Below are positions 8,044 to 15,890 of a stretch of 33,016 bases of DNA, piece after piece. The stretch spans positions 1-33,016 of the forward strand of contig JAURLM010000077.1 of the NCBI GenBank assembly GCA_030831265.1, read 5' to 3'. Under the pieces are notes generated by a model that worked only from the letters and a program-made list of their open reading frames with translations, had not been told where the DNA came from and searched no databases. Position 1 is the first letter of the stretch, and each line of letters begins with the position of its first letter. Origin of the DNA: Chloroflexota bacterium. GTDB lineage: Bacteria; Chloroflexota; Dehalococcoidia; Lucifugimonadales; Lucifugimonadaceae. Made by a program: the position numbers and the translations under genes.

Positions 8044-8340
8044 CTAGATCGAGTGGATCTGCTTGATTTCGCGGTGCGCCAGGTGGCTTCGCACGTGGCC
8101 GACATTCGCCACCCACCACTCGGATCCGTAGAACGCCGCTTCTTTCGTCTCGATGTTCTTCACATCGTCGCCGTAGCTGCGAATCCAGATGAACTGGGAG
8201 TTTTCCTCGTTAACCCAGGCGCTTTCAACCTTGATGCCGTGCTCCGCCATCAGCGGCACGAGCTTCTCTTTGAAAAGGTTTAGCCACGAATCCATCTGGC
8301 CCTTGTTGATGGTGTAGGTGCGAAGGTGTGCGATGGTCAT
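8044..8340 (-). CDS. NIPSNAP family protein
   Basis: 98 residues forming one ferredoxin-like (dimeric alpha+beta barrel) domain. The N-terminal strand reads IAHLRTYTINKGQMDSWLNLF, as in NIPSNAP domains that begin with ELRxYxxxPG. It continues with LVPLMAEHGIKVESAWV, FIWIRSYGDDV and AAFYGSEWW, where the family usually has a xxFYxSxEW motif. AGGA lies nine bases before the ATG. Bacterial members are often found with catabolic enzymes but their biochemical role is generally unknown. The divergent neighbour is an amidohydrolase, which hints at but does not prove a shared catabolic context. Confidence 0.85.
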   Translation of the reverse strand: MTIAHLRTYTINKGQMDSWLNLFKEKLVPLMAEHGIKVESAWVNEENSQFIWIRSYGDDVKNIETKEAAFYGSEWWVANVGHVRSHLAHREIKQIHSI

Positions 8341-8546
8341 TGTTCTTGTCCTGCCAGGTTTCTTGTTTCATTCATGCCGGTCGCCCCTGTGTTGGGCGAG
8401 ATGGGACAGCCAGTTTAGCCTGTGAGCACACAGATGGCACAATTCCGGGCGTGGGCGTGACATTTCTGGCCCGCTGGTTACTATTGCGCGGAAAGAAAAC
8501 CCGTGTCGTCGTCATCCTGCGAAAAAGCGTCGAAAGGCCACACGCC

Positions 8547-9452
8547 ATGACAGTTCCGCCATTTATCGATACCCATCACCACCTGTGGGACCTGGAAAAC
8601 AACCGCTACCCGTGGCTGCAGGACGGCATAGACCACTTTGTCGGCGACTACACGCCCATCCGGCAGTCGTTCCTCATCGCAGACTTCCTGCGCGGTGCCG
8701 AAGGGCTTCCGCTGCGGAAGTCAGTGCATGTGCAGGCTGAGTGGGACCACGACGGCGACCCGGTTGGCGAGACGGCCTGGCTGCAAAAGGTGTCGGATGA
8801 CGCGGCTTCACGCGGGATGCCGAACGCAATCATCGGCTACGCGAACCTCGCCGACCCAGACATCGAGCAGACGCTGGCTCGCCATGCTTCCCATCCGAAC
8901 TGGCGCGGCATTCGCCATATGCTGAACTGGGCAGACGACCCGCGTTTCCGGTTCGCAGACCGCGTTGACTACATGCAGGACAGCCAGTGGCAGAAGGGTT
9001 ATCGGGCGCTGGGAGCGGTCGGAGGCTCGTTCGACATGCAGATATGGCCGTGGCAGCTTGAGGACGGTGCGAGGTTGGCGCAGCAGATACCGGAAGTGCC
9101 GGTGATACTGAACCATACCGGCATGCCGCGCGACTGGGATGCGGATGGCGTTGCCCTCTGGCGAAAGGGAATGCGGGCGATTGCCGGGGCGAAAAACATC
9201 TCCGTGAAGATATCCGCGCTGGGCATGATGAAGAAGGACTGGACGACTGCAGACATCAGGCCGTTCGTGCTGGACACGATCGAGATAGTCGGTGTCGACC
9301 GTTGCATGTTCGCCAGCAACTTCCCCGTGGACAGCCTGTTCTCGGACTACGCGACGGTATGGAACGCTTACGACGAGATCACGTCCGGGTTCTCTGCCGG
9401 CGAGCGCGCAAAGCTTTTCCACGACAACGCCGAGAAGTTCTACCGGATCTAG
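8547..9452 (+). CDS. Amidohydrolase family 2 (TIM-barrel metal-dependent hydrolase, lactonase-like)
   Basis: 301 residues from the ATG at 8547, which has AAGG about ten bases upstream. In-frame sequence further upstream lacks family similarity. The N-terminal strand reads FIDTHHHLWDLENNRYPWL, giving the HxH metal motif. Later come VHVQAEW, VILNHTGMP with a metal-binding histidine, and CMFASNFPVDSL near the C terminus, the usual closing motif of this subgroup with aspartate after FPV. Such proteins hydrolyse sugar lactones or decarboxylate or hydrolyse aromatic ring-cleavage products (L-rhamnono-lactonase, LigI and related enzymes). The sequence does not indicate which substrate. It is divergent from the NIPSNAP gene and ends before a repeat region. 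Confidence 0.9.
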   Translation: MTVPPFIDTHHHLWDLENNRYPWLQDGIDHFVGDYTPIRQSFLIADFLRGAEGLPLRKSVHVQAEWDHDGDPVGETAWLQKVSDDAASRGMPNAIIGYANLADPDIEQTLARHASHPNWRGIRHMLNWADDPRFRFADRVDYMQDSQWQKGYRALGAVGGSFDMQIWPWQLEDGARLAQQIPEVPVILNHTGMPRDWDADGVALWRKGMRAIAGAKNISVKISALGMMKKDWTTADIRPFVLDTIEIVGVDRCMFASNFPVDSLFSDYATVWNAYDEITSGFSAGERAKLFHDNAEKFYRI

Positions 9453-9570
9453 TTTCTTGTTGGGCACAAGACGGTGGGCGGTGAATGACACACTGCCCAG
9501 GTTGCAAGGCTTCGAAAGTGCTTCTTTTGACGCGGCCAGAACCTGCGTTTCGCAGTCACCCTCTCCCCGG

Positions 9571-9593
9571 CCCTCCCCCGTCAAGGGGGAGGG
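9571..9593. repeat. Palindromic C/G-tract intergenic repeat
   Basis: CCCTCCCCC (9571-9579) and GGGGGAGGG (9585-9593) form a perfect 9-bp stem around GTCAA, preceded by CCCTCTCCCCGG. This resembles REP-like intergenic elements common in bacterial genomes. It lies between two convergent genes (ends at 9452 and 9627) and could also work as a transcription end, though T-tracts are poor on both sides. Confidence 0.6.
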
Positions 9594-9626
9594 GGTTAAA
9601 GCGAAGGCCGTTCGTTTGCGCTGCGC

Positions 9627-10832
9627 CTAACCCTGTTCCGGCAGCCAGCCCCACGGCCTTGGGCCGTAGTCAACCGGGATGACCTCTCCGGCGCGCACCG
9701 TGCTCACCGGCCGGAAGGCCTGTTTGCCCTTGTGCGTTGCGCCCGTCACATCTCGGAACAGGAAATCGCCGTTTGCCAGCTCCAACAACGTGATGTCTGC
9801 GTCATAGCCAACCGCCAGTGACCCGGTTTCCTCGTCGATACCAAGCACCTGCGCCGGCCGGGACGTACTCATCGCAATCACGTCACCGAGCGGCAGGCCG
9901 ATCGACAGCATCTTCGACATGCATTCGACCATCGAGTGTGTCGGCCCTGCGAAGCGGCTCATCTCCGTGAAATCTGAAGAGAGCGTGTCCGGTACGAAAC
10001 CCTGGTCGAGCACCTGTTTTGCAGATTCAAAGCTGAAGTTCGCCTTGCCGACACCAACGTCAAACACCACGCCCCGCTCACGGGCGGCCTTCGCCTCGGC
10101 CAGCAGCTTTCCGCCCTTGAGCAGTGCGCCAACCTGGAAGCTGAGCGAGTGGGTAACCACGTCACCTTCAGTCAAAACATCTGACAGCAGTTGCGGGGCC
10201 AGTTCTGCTGCAATCGGGTCCTGGCCCAGGATGTCACCAATATGAACCATGACAAACGCGCCCGTTTCTGCGTCCTCTGCCATTTTTTTGGCCGCTTTCG
10301 GCAGTTCGATGCCCAGCGTCCTGATGCCGGGTGTCACCATGCGAACCTTCACACCCACCAGTACGTCTGGCCGCGCGGCAAGGGCGGCGATACCGGCGTC
10401 GATGTCGATGTCTGCGGCATCTCGCACTTCCGGCGCACGGGTTACACCGAGTGTGCCGACGTTGAGCAGGGCCAGCGTGCGGGTGATCGCGCTCGGCACG
10501 ATGAAGTTCACGAAGCCGCCCACGTTGTATGCACCCGTTGAACCGGCATCCAGCACCGTTGTCACACCGGAGTGCACGCCAGCGGTGTCCACATCACCCA
10601 TCATGTCCTCTGTACCCGCTTTACGGAGGCCCGCGGCGACGTGGGTGTGGATGTCGATAAGCCCCGGCGTCACCAGCAGTCCGGTCGCGTCGATGACACG
10701 AGTGGCTGTTTTGGGGTCGATCGACTTCGCAATTGCGGAAATCTCACCATCCGTGATCGCAATGTCCATCACGGCATCAAGGTTTACTGATGGGTCGATC
10801 AGGCGTCCGTTTTTTATCAGTAGGTCTGTCAT
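9627..10832 (-). CDS. Amidohydrolase / deacetylase (EF_0837/Atu3266-like, dihydroorotase-related)
   Basis: 401 residues in the urease-type amidohydrolase superfamily. The N-terminal beta-sandwich begins MTDLLIKNGRLIDPSVNLDAV. The barrel opens with GLIDIHTHVAAG (two metal histidines). It continues with GVKVRMV (candidate carboxylated lysine), VMVHIGD and VVTHSLS (further metal histidines), and TLSSDFTEM (catalytic aspartate region). The C-terminal sandwich includes GSLAVGYDADITLLEL. The order matches the deacetylase/deaminase group that acts on N-acetylated amino acids or related compounds. Substrate unknown. It is probably unrelated in function to the preceding TIM-barrel hydrolase, from which it is convergent. 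Confidence 0.9.
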   Translation of the reverse strand: MTDLLIKNGRLIDPSVNLDAVMDIAITDGEISAIAKSIDPKTATRVIDATGLLVTPGLIDIHTHVAAGLRKAGTEDMMGDVDTAGVHSGVTTVLDAGSTGAYNVGGFVNFIVPSAITRTLALLNVGTLGVTRAPEVRDAADIDIDAGIAALAARPDVLVGVKVRMVTPGIRTLGIELPKAAKKMAEDAETGAFVMVHIGDILGQDPIAAELAPQLLSDVLTEGDVVTHSLSFQVGALLKGGKLLAEAKAARERGVVFDVGVGKANFSFESAKQVLDQGFVPDTLSSDFTEMSRFAGPTHSMVECMSKMLSIGLPLGDVIAMSTSRPAQVLGIDEETGSLAVGYDADITLLELANGDFLFRDVTGATHKGKQAFRPVSTVRAGEVIPVDYGPRPWGWLPEQG

Positions 10833-11040
10833 TTCGTGCTTTCTCCGCGCTTTTCTCTTTGTGCTGGTAGACGGTGAAGGAGTGTTGAGCCGATTCTGTC
10901 ACGGAAGCGCCGGTCTCGCACCCGCCCACCGTGTTCCGGACAGGCGTAATAACGAGCGGCTCATTATCTAGCACAATTCATCATCACAAACTACGAAAAG
11001 CGCTCGTTGCATCTTGACAACGGGTGCGAGAATAGCGGAA
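10833..11040. other. Intergenic region upstream of the deacetylase gene
   Basis: This is the gene-free part of 10833-11212 that should hold the promoter of the minus-strand deacetylase. I see no convincing coding sequence. A minus-strand reading frame across 10968-11162 runs through the terminator at 11041-11080 and does not look like a protein. Confidence 0.4.
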
Positions 11041-11080
11041 AAAGAAAACACCCCGTCTGGAGGCAACCATTGACGGGGTG
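11040..11080 (-). terminator. Intrinsic terminator after the ParB-like gene
   Basis: CACCCCGTC (11049-11057) and GACGGGGTG (11072-11080) form a perfect 9-bp stem. Read on the minus strand, it is followed at once by TTTTCTTTTTCC, a good U-tract. It lies about 130 bases beyond the stop of the minus-strand gene at 11213. Confidence 0.85.
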
Positions 11081-11212
11081 TCTTCGGGCTCACGGCTGCA
11101 AGGAATGGTGCGTCAAGCGAGCCCTGCTGTCCGCTCCGGTTATGGGGTTGGTGTGTCCGCACCGACCCCGTTATATCTTTCTCCTGTTGGCCATCTCCGG
11201 CCAGAAACTCTT

Positions 11213-12121
11213 TTAGCGAACTCCTGCGCCGTTGCGGATCATCGGCCTGGGAACAGAAGACTCCCGTGCCTGGCCTGAGTTCAGGCTTAGCAGTGACGCT
11301 CGCAATCGGGAATCCAGGATCCGCAGGCTGCTGATCAGCTTGAGGCGACGGTATTCCGGAATCACCTGCATGTGCAGCGCATCCAGTTCACCTGCAAGGT
11401 GCAGAACCATGTTCTCCAGGCTTTCCGTGTTGCGCTCCCGCGGCTCGCCCCGCTCTTTAACCTCAACCTCGACAGGTTCTGGTGCCTTTGCCGGGCGCTT
11501 CCCGTTAACCACCTCTTCAATGATCTGGTCTATCGAAAGTTCCGGTGCGCTCTTTGCACGGCCGACTATTCGCTCGACGTGAACCGATGAGAGCCGCCCG
11601 TCCACGAACGGTTTCGCGATCTCCATCTGGCGGTCGTGGTCATCAATGTCCGCTATAGACCGTGCTTCCTTGAAGGTCAGCTCGCCGCTGTTCACCTTGC
11701 CGCCAAGACCCGGGGCCAGTGTCCGGATCAGGCTTTCGTAGTGGTGAATGGTTCCGGGCGTGATGCCGGTCCTGCGAGCAAGCTCCTGCTGCGTGATCTC
11801 GTACCTGTCACGGTATTCGATGAACGCCTTGCCGAGATCCATTGGCGGGACCAGTGACGAGTGATACTGCTCGGCGAGCAGCAGCTCCCAGCGCTCCTGG
11901 TCGGTTACTGATTCCTTAATGGAACACTCGATCTCTTTTTCGCCTGCTTCTTGTGCGATGCGCACTTTCCGCGCCCCGGCCAGCACACGAAACGTATCGT
12001 TTTCCACCAGCACCACGGGATCACGAGCAACTCTTGAGGCTCGTGGAAGGTCTCTTGTGCTTTCCTCCAGAGCAGCCAGTGTCTCTGGGTCGAGGACAAT
12101 CTTTGATATAGGAACTTTCAC
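11213..12121 (-). CDS. Orphan ParB/RepB-like DNA-binding protein
   Basis: 302 residues from a GTG at 12121 with GGAG six bases upstream. The alternative start at 12196 would add 25 residues with no family similarity. The N-terminal ParB/sulfiredoxin-like domain includes DPVVLVENDTFRVLAGARKVRIAQ, where canonical ParB has GxRRxRA; the nucleotide motif here reads GARKVR. A helix-turn-helix region follows (YEITQQELARRTGITPGTI), then a SIADIDDHDRQ segment and a charged C-terminal tail. No parA ATPase is beside it, so a regulatory role is at least as likely as chromosome partition. It diverges from the DUF5343 gene across 252 bases rich in TTCC/GGAA inverted repeats, possible operator sites for this protein (inference). 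Canonical ParB spreads from parS, and no parS-like site is seen. Confidence 0.85.
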   Translation of the reverse strand: MKVPISKIVLDPETLAALEESTRDLPRASRVARDPVVLVENDTFRVLAGARKVRIAQEAGEKEIECSIKESVTDQERWELLLAEQYHSSLVPPMDLGKAFIEYRDRYEITQQELARRTGITPGTIHHYESLIRTLAPGLGGKVNSGELTFKEARSIADIDDHDRQMEIAKPFVDGRLSSVHVERIVGRAKSAPELSIDQIIEEVVNGKRPAKAPEPVEVEVKERGEPRERNTESLENMVLHLAGELDALHMQVIPEYRRLKLISSLRILDSRLRASLLSLNSGQARESSVPRPMIRNGAGVR

Positions 12122-12210
12122 GATCCACTCCCGCTGTCGTTTCGTTGCGGATATTCCAGAAGCGGTGTGACAGAAGGCCGGACAACCTGTCATCACCTGT
12201 TTGAACGTTG

Positions 12211-12440
12211 ATTGGAATTTTCATACATTCCGATTCGCACGCGCTGAAACTGTCCACGCAGGGAAACCCTCTGTTCCAAACAGTTGTTGACTTTGGAATC
12301 AGGCGGGGATACCGTTTGTTCCGAAAACTCTGGAACACAGTTTCCCCAATCTCAGCCGCAATCTGGACACGTCATGCAAGAGCGACACAGCGCACTTCCC
12401 CCGTATGTGCCCTACCGCACATTCCAAACTTTTTTGGAAT
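12211..12440. repeat. Cluster of (A/G)TTCC(A/G)AA half-sites in inverted pairs
   Basis: Four inverted pairs occur within 230 bases: TTGGAAT (12212-12218) with ATTCCGA (12227-12233); TTCCAAA (12274-12280) with TTTGGAA (12292-12298); GTTCC (12318-12322) with GGAAC (12332-12336); and ATTCCAAA (12421-12428) with TTTGGAAT (12433-12440). The first three lie between the divergent ParB-like and DUF5343 genes, and the last is inside the DUF5343 coding start. Spacers are 8, 11, 9 and 4 bases, so geometry varies. This may be an operator array for the ParB-like protein or chance enrichment. Confidence 0.5.
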
Positions 12441-13159
12441 ATATGCAGGATGGCATTCCGGCGAGAATTGACCGCAGTGTGTGGGGTAGCCGCTTCTCTG
12501 GAAGCTCCGGAACCCAGTTGATGACGGCGCTGAAATCGCTCCAGCTTGTCGATGCAAACGGTCACCCGGAGCCGGTGTTGGAACAGCTCGTCTTCGCCGA
12601 AGGCGAGCGCAGGCGTGCGCTGTTGCGCGGGTTGCTTGAGGACTACTACAAGCCGGTATTTCGGCTTGACCTTGCGCGCGCTACAAAGAACCAGTTCCAT
12701 GAGGCGTTCCGGTCTTTCGGAGCGCGGGAAGGCGTGCTGACAAAGTGCGAGGCGTTCTTCATCCAGGCAGCACTTTCGGCCGGCATACAGCTTTCGCAGT
12801 ACATCCTTGCTGGAAGACACCAGGGGCGGCGCAGGTCCGGTGGTGCGAAGGGCGCAGGGCGGGGCGGTGCGAAACCCGGCTCTGGAACAGCTGCGGCCCC
12901 TCAGCCGGTTGCACCGCAGCCAGTTACCGGCGATTCCCGGCTGGCCGCCACACCGACAACGACAGCCGCGGTGCCACCGGACGCATCACCGCAGCTGGTT
13001 GCAAAACTCAACGTGGCAGAACTGATACTTTCGAAGTACCCGGACTTTGACCCGTCATGGACTCCAGAGGTCCAGGCGAAATGGCTCGACGGCATGACCA
13101 AGCTGTACGAAGGCCTCGCAGCCTCTGGCAGGTCAGAACCTCAAACAAGAGTCGAATAG
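12374..13159 (+). CDS. DUF5343 domain protein
   Basis: 261 residues from the ATG at 12374. An upstream TTG at 12284 would add 30 residues of low-complexity character. Residues 1 to about 150 match the DUF5343 pattern: LPPYVPYRTFQTFLEYM, GIPARIDRSVW, GTQLMTALKSLQLVD, EDYYKPVFRLDLARATKNQF, then FHEAFRSFGAREGVLTKCEAFFIQAALSAGIQLS. The fold looks alpha-helical and winged-helix-like (inference). A basic glycine-rich and proline-rich linker follows (RHQGRRRSGGAKGAGRGG), then a C-terminal helix (FDPSWTPEVQAKWLDGMTKLYEG). The molecular role of DUF5343 is not established. Divergent arrangement with the ParB-like gene suggests common control. Confidence 0.82.
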   Translation: MQERHSALPPYVPYRTFQTFLEYMQDGIPARIDRSVWGSRFSGSSGTQLMTALKSLQLVDANGHPEPVLEQLVFAEGERRRALLRGLLEDYYKPVFRLDLARATKNQFHEAFRSFGAREGVLTKCEAFFIQAALSAGIQLSQYILAGRHQGRRRSGGAKGAGRGGAKPGSGTAAAPQPVAPQPVTGDSRLAATPTTTAAVPPDASPQLVAKLNVAELILSKYPDFDPSWTPEVQAKWLDGMTKLYEGLAASGRSEPQTRVE

Positions 13160-13243
13160 CTTTAGTTACGTGCCGCGTCGTGCAACTTGCGGCATTGTCC
13201 GGCAACACAGGTGGGGTGCTGGCGCTGTTGGCACCAGCCAGCG

Positions 13244-13798
13244 TTATTGCGCTTTCTCTATGTAGCCTTTGACCAGTACCTCGAGGCTGCCGCTGGACGG
13301 ATCGAACATGAGGCCGTGTACCGGGACATCTTTCGGCATCAAGGCGTTATCGCGGACGATTTGTGTAACGCGCCGGACGTTGCCGTAGACATCTCGAAAC
13401 GTCCCGAGCCAGTCTCCCAGCGCGGGCTGAAGATCGTCGATAGTTGAAGCTGCCACTCCGCGGCTCAACATGTTCTCCCTGATCACCGTCACATCAAGAT
13501 TCGCCATGCCGCAGTCGAGATGCCCGATCACAAACACCTCTTCGCATTCCAGCGCATAGATAGCAACCGCAAGGCTGCGGATGACCCCGCCGTTCGGGTC
13601 AAGCACAGTGGTTCCCGCGTTTTTGATCACCTTGGCATCACCGCGCCTCAGGCCCATTGCCGGCTCAAGGAAATCGACAAGCCGTGTGTCCATGCAGGTG
13701 AAGATCACAACCTTCCTTGCGGGGGTTCGCTTGATCGTCCCCTGGCGTTCGGACACAAACCGTTCATTGTGGGCCAGGACTTCATCCAGCAGCGACAT
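13244..13798 (-). CDS. Beta-class carbonic anhydrase
   Basis: 184 residues, typical of short bacterial beta-carbonic anhydrases (YtiB-like). It interconverts carbon dioxide and bicarbonate at a zinc ion. The ligands are C35 in FTCMDTRL (with the D37-R39 dyad), and H93 and C96 in GHLDCGMAN. Conserved KNAGTTV and GGVIRSLAVA segments lie between them. A strong ribosome site (GAGGGAG, five bases before the ATG) supports the start at 13798. The divergent neighbour is a biotin-carboxylase-like protein, whose canonical relatives use bicarbonate; a metabolic link is tempting but only inferred. Confidence 0.95.
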   Translation of the reverse strand: MSLLDEVLAHNERFVSERQGTIKRTPARKVVIFTCMDTRLVDFLEPAMGLRRGDAKVIKNAGTTVLDPNGGVIRSLAVAIYALECEEVFVIGHLDCGMANLDVTVIRENMLSRGVAASTIDDLQPALGDWLGTFRDVYGNVRRVTQIVRDNALMPKDVPVHGLMFDPSSGSLEVLVKGYIEKAQ

Positions 13799-14225
13799 CG
13801 AATCTCCCTCAGGTCTACGTGGGTCAACACCGGTGACATACGCAGTGCTTCAACTGATTACCGTGAACGATAGTACCGACCAAACAGTCGTTTCGGCCAG
13901 TGGTGATCTGGGTATCATCCCTGTTGGCAGCGCATGATCGGCTGGCTGCTATTGTGGAAACAAACGCCTCGTACACGTTGTTCAGGATGTTGTCTTCGCT
14001 GAAGCAGCATGTTCAGATAGACCGTACCATTTAGCAGGTAAGGGGCTGGCCGGGAGTCCGCAGGGTGTCCGGTTGACCGTGACCATTGTCCTGGTTCATT
14101 CTTTACCGTTCAGCAGGATCACGCTTAACAGGTACATACTTCCGGTACGCAAGTCACAAACAGTTCGCTCGAACTTCAGGAGATGTTCAGGACCAAAATC
14201 TCAACCCTGAAGTTAAACACTGAAA
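13799..14225. other. Divergent intergenic region, carbonic anhydrase to biotin-carboxylase-like gene
   Basis: 427 bases without a supportable gene. Short GTTCAG-containing words recur around 13980, 14010, 14110 and 14185, and an AGTTC-GCTC-GAACT hairpin lies near 14162-14175. I see no tRNA and no recognised riboswitch. It should contain the promoters of both neighbouring genes and probably an untranslated leader of the plus-strand gene. Confidence 0.4.
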
Positions 14226-15845
14226 ATGATCGAAACCTCACCAACGATTCAACGGATATTTGCAGCCAACCGTGGACTTCCGGCTATCGAGATTATCGAC
14301 GCCGTTCACGGCATGGGTCTTGAGGCCGCCATTGGGGCAACTCCCTCTGACACAAGGTCCATGGCTTACGACAAAGCGGATGCAAAGACCGGGCTGCCGG
14401 TTAGCGAATCGCACATGGAGCGCGATTCATACGTGAACATCCAGTGGATGCTGGAGGCGGCTACCCGCACCGGATCTGACGCCATCCACCCGGGTTACGG
14501 GTTTCTCTCCGAGGACCCGGAGTTTGCACGCCAGGTTGAACTGTTTGGCCTGCATTTCATTGGACCAACCGTACATGCGCTCACCGTGTTTGGCAGCAAA
14601 ACCCGGTACCGGCAACATGCCAGGGAAAGCGGTGTGCCGGTAATTCCGGCATCACGCCTTTACGTGTACAAAGAAGGAGAAAACGGCGGGGGCCTGACGC
14701 ATGGGATCACCCGGCGAGTGGGCAAAGTAGGCGCGCTGTTTGGCAAGGGTTATTCACGCAGCGGCATATCACGCGTCACAGGCAGGTTGGACAAGCAGCC
14801 TGTGCAATTTGCTAAAGCACTTGCCGCAACCGTAACGGAGCAGATGTTCCCCGTAACGCTCGAACAGGTCGTCATGGAAGCGGTCGGGTTCATTGAAATG
14901 AATGGTGACATCGTCATCAAGTCACCGTACGGCGGTGGCGGTATGGGCACCGCTCTACTACCCGGCATAAGCCAGCTTTTGCTCGATGACCGTCCTCTTG
15001 CACTGAAGCGGATAGAGGGTGCCATCCGGGCATCGAACAGGACCAGCGAGCGGGCGCGTCGCAGCGGCGTCTACTTCGAAAAGCTGATTGCGAACGCGGG
15101 CCACCTTGAGATGCAGGTCATTGCAGACAAGCATAGCAACGTGCATGTTCTCAAATTCGAACGAGACTGTAGCTGGCAGATCAATGCTCGAAAGATGGTC
15201 GAGCAGAGCCCGTCATCGAAGATTGACGCCGAGGAGCGAGAGACGCTTCGGCGGTATGCCCAGGAAATCATCCGGAACGTGCATTCGCATGGCGTATTCA
15301 CCGTCGAATTCCTGAAGGATATGGACGGCGGCGGCCTGTACTCGCTGGAGGTCAACCCTCGGCTCCAGGTTGAGCACAAGGTCTCCGAGTTTGTGACGCA
15401 TGTAGGCAATGACGAAATCCTGCACATCATCCCGACGCAAATTGACATCGCAAACGGCCGTCGCATCGACAGTCTTGACCACGAATGCCGCGGCCACTCT
15501 GTGCAGGCCCGGATACTTGTCAACGTCGACGAAAGCACAGGTGGCTATCTCACCGAGTTCACCGTTCCAGACATCGAAGGCATCACGGTGATTGCCAACT
15601 TCGATGACGCACTGTACGTCCCCGGCGGGTACGATGGACACATCGCCAAGATAATCGCCGTTGGCGAAAATGCTGAACAGGCAAATGGACGCTTGCTAGA
15701 GGCGCTGACGGGAACCCGGCTGACCGGGGTGCCAAACAACGTCAAGTTCATCGTCGAGAATATGAAACGACCGGAGTTCCAGGACGGAAGTTACACAACC
15801 GGATTCGTTTCCAATGCCACGATGATGGACATCTTCCAGTCGTAA
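14226..15845 (+). CDS. Divergent biotin-carboxylase-like ATP-grasp protein with internal insert
   Basis: 539 residues; bacterial biotin carboxylase (AccC) has about 450. The N-terminal domain has ANRGLPAIEII where AccC has ANRGEIAxRI, and keeps AIHPGYGFLSE (about 87-97). Between VPVIPAS (about 143) and DIVIKSPYGGGGMG (about 228-241) there are about 84 residues where AccC has about 26, so roughly 60 are inserted. ATP-grasp residues retained include K125, K232 with the GGGG loop, H293, the ERDCSWQ segment, K323, and LEVNPRLQVEH. The AccC QRRHQK motif reads QINARK, so the histidine is lost. AccC's RINAED region reads RILVNVDES. No biotin carrier or carboxyltransferase gene is nearby. It may be a carboxylase subunit with distant partners or an ATP-grasp ligase with a different substrate. 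The start at 14226 has a weak ribosome site. Confidence 0.85.
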   Translation: MIETSPTIQRIFAANRGLPAIEIIDAVHGMGLEAAIGATPSDTRSMAYDKADAKTGLPVSESHMERDSYVNIQWMLEAATRTGSDAIHPGYGFLSEDPEFARQVELFGLHFIGPTVHALTVFGSKTRYRQHARESGVPVIPASRLYVYKEGENGGGLTHGITRRVGKVGALFGKGYSRSGISRVTGRLDKQPVQFAKALAATVTEQMFPVTLEQVVMEAVGFIEMNGDIVIKSPYGGGGMGTALLPGISQLLLDDRPLALKRIEGAIRASNRTSERARRSGVYFEKLIANAGHLEMQVIADKHSNVHVLKFERDCSWQINARKMVEQSPSSKIDAEERETLRRYAQEIIRNVHSHGVFTVEFLKDMDGGGLYSLEVNPRLQVEHKVSEFVTHVGNDEILHIIPTQIDIANGRRIDSLDHECRGHSVQARILVNVDESTGGYLTEFTVPDIEGITVIANFDDALYVPGGYDGHIAKIIAVGENAEQANGRLLEALTGTRLTGVPNNVKFIVENMKRPEFQDGSYTTGFVSNATMMDIFQS

Positions 15846-15890
15846 GTGCCGTAACCGGTCCGTGTATGGTCCCGGGTTCGCCGATACTTA

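Noticed and set aside
10968..11162. Short minus-strand frame downstream of the ParB-like gene
   Set aside because: It overlaps the terminator at 11040-11080 and has no protein signature.
13799..14225. Riboswitch or tRNA in the long divergent intergenic region
   Set aside because: No tRNA T-loop or known riboswitch core seen; only short repeats and a weak hairpin.
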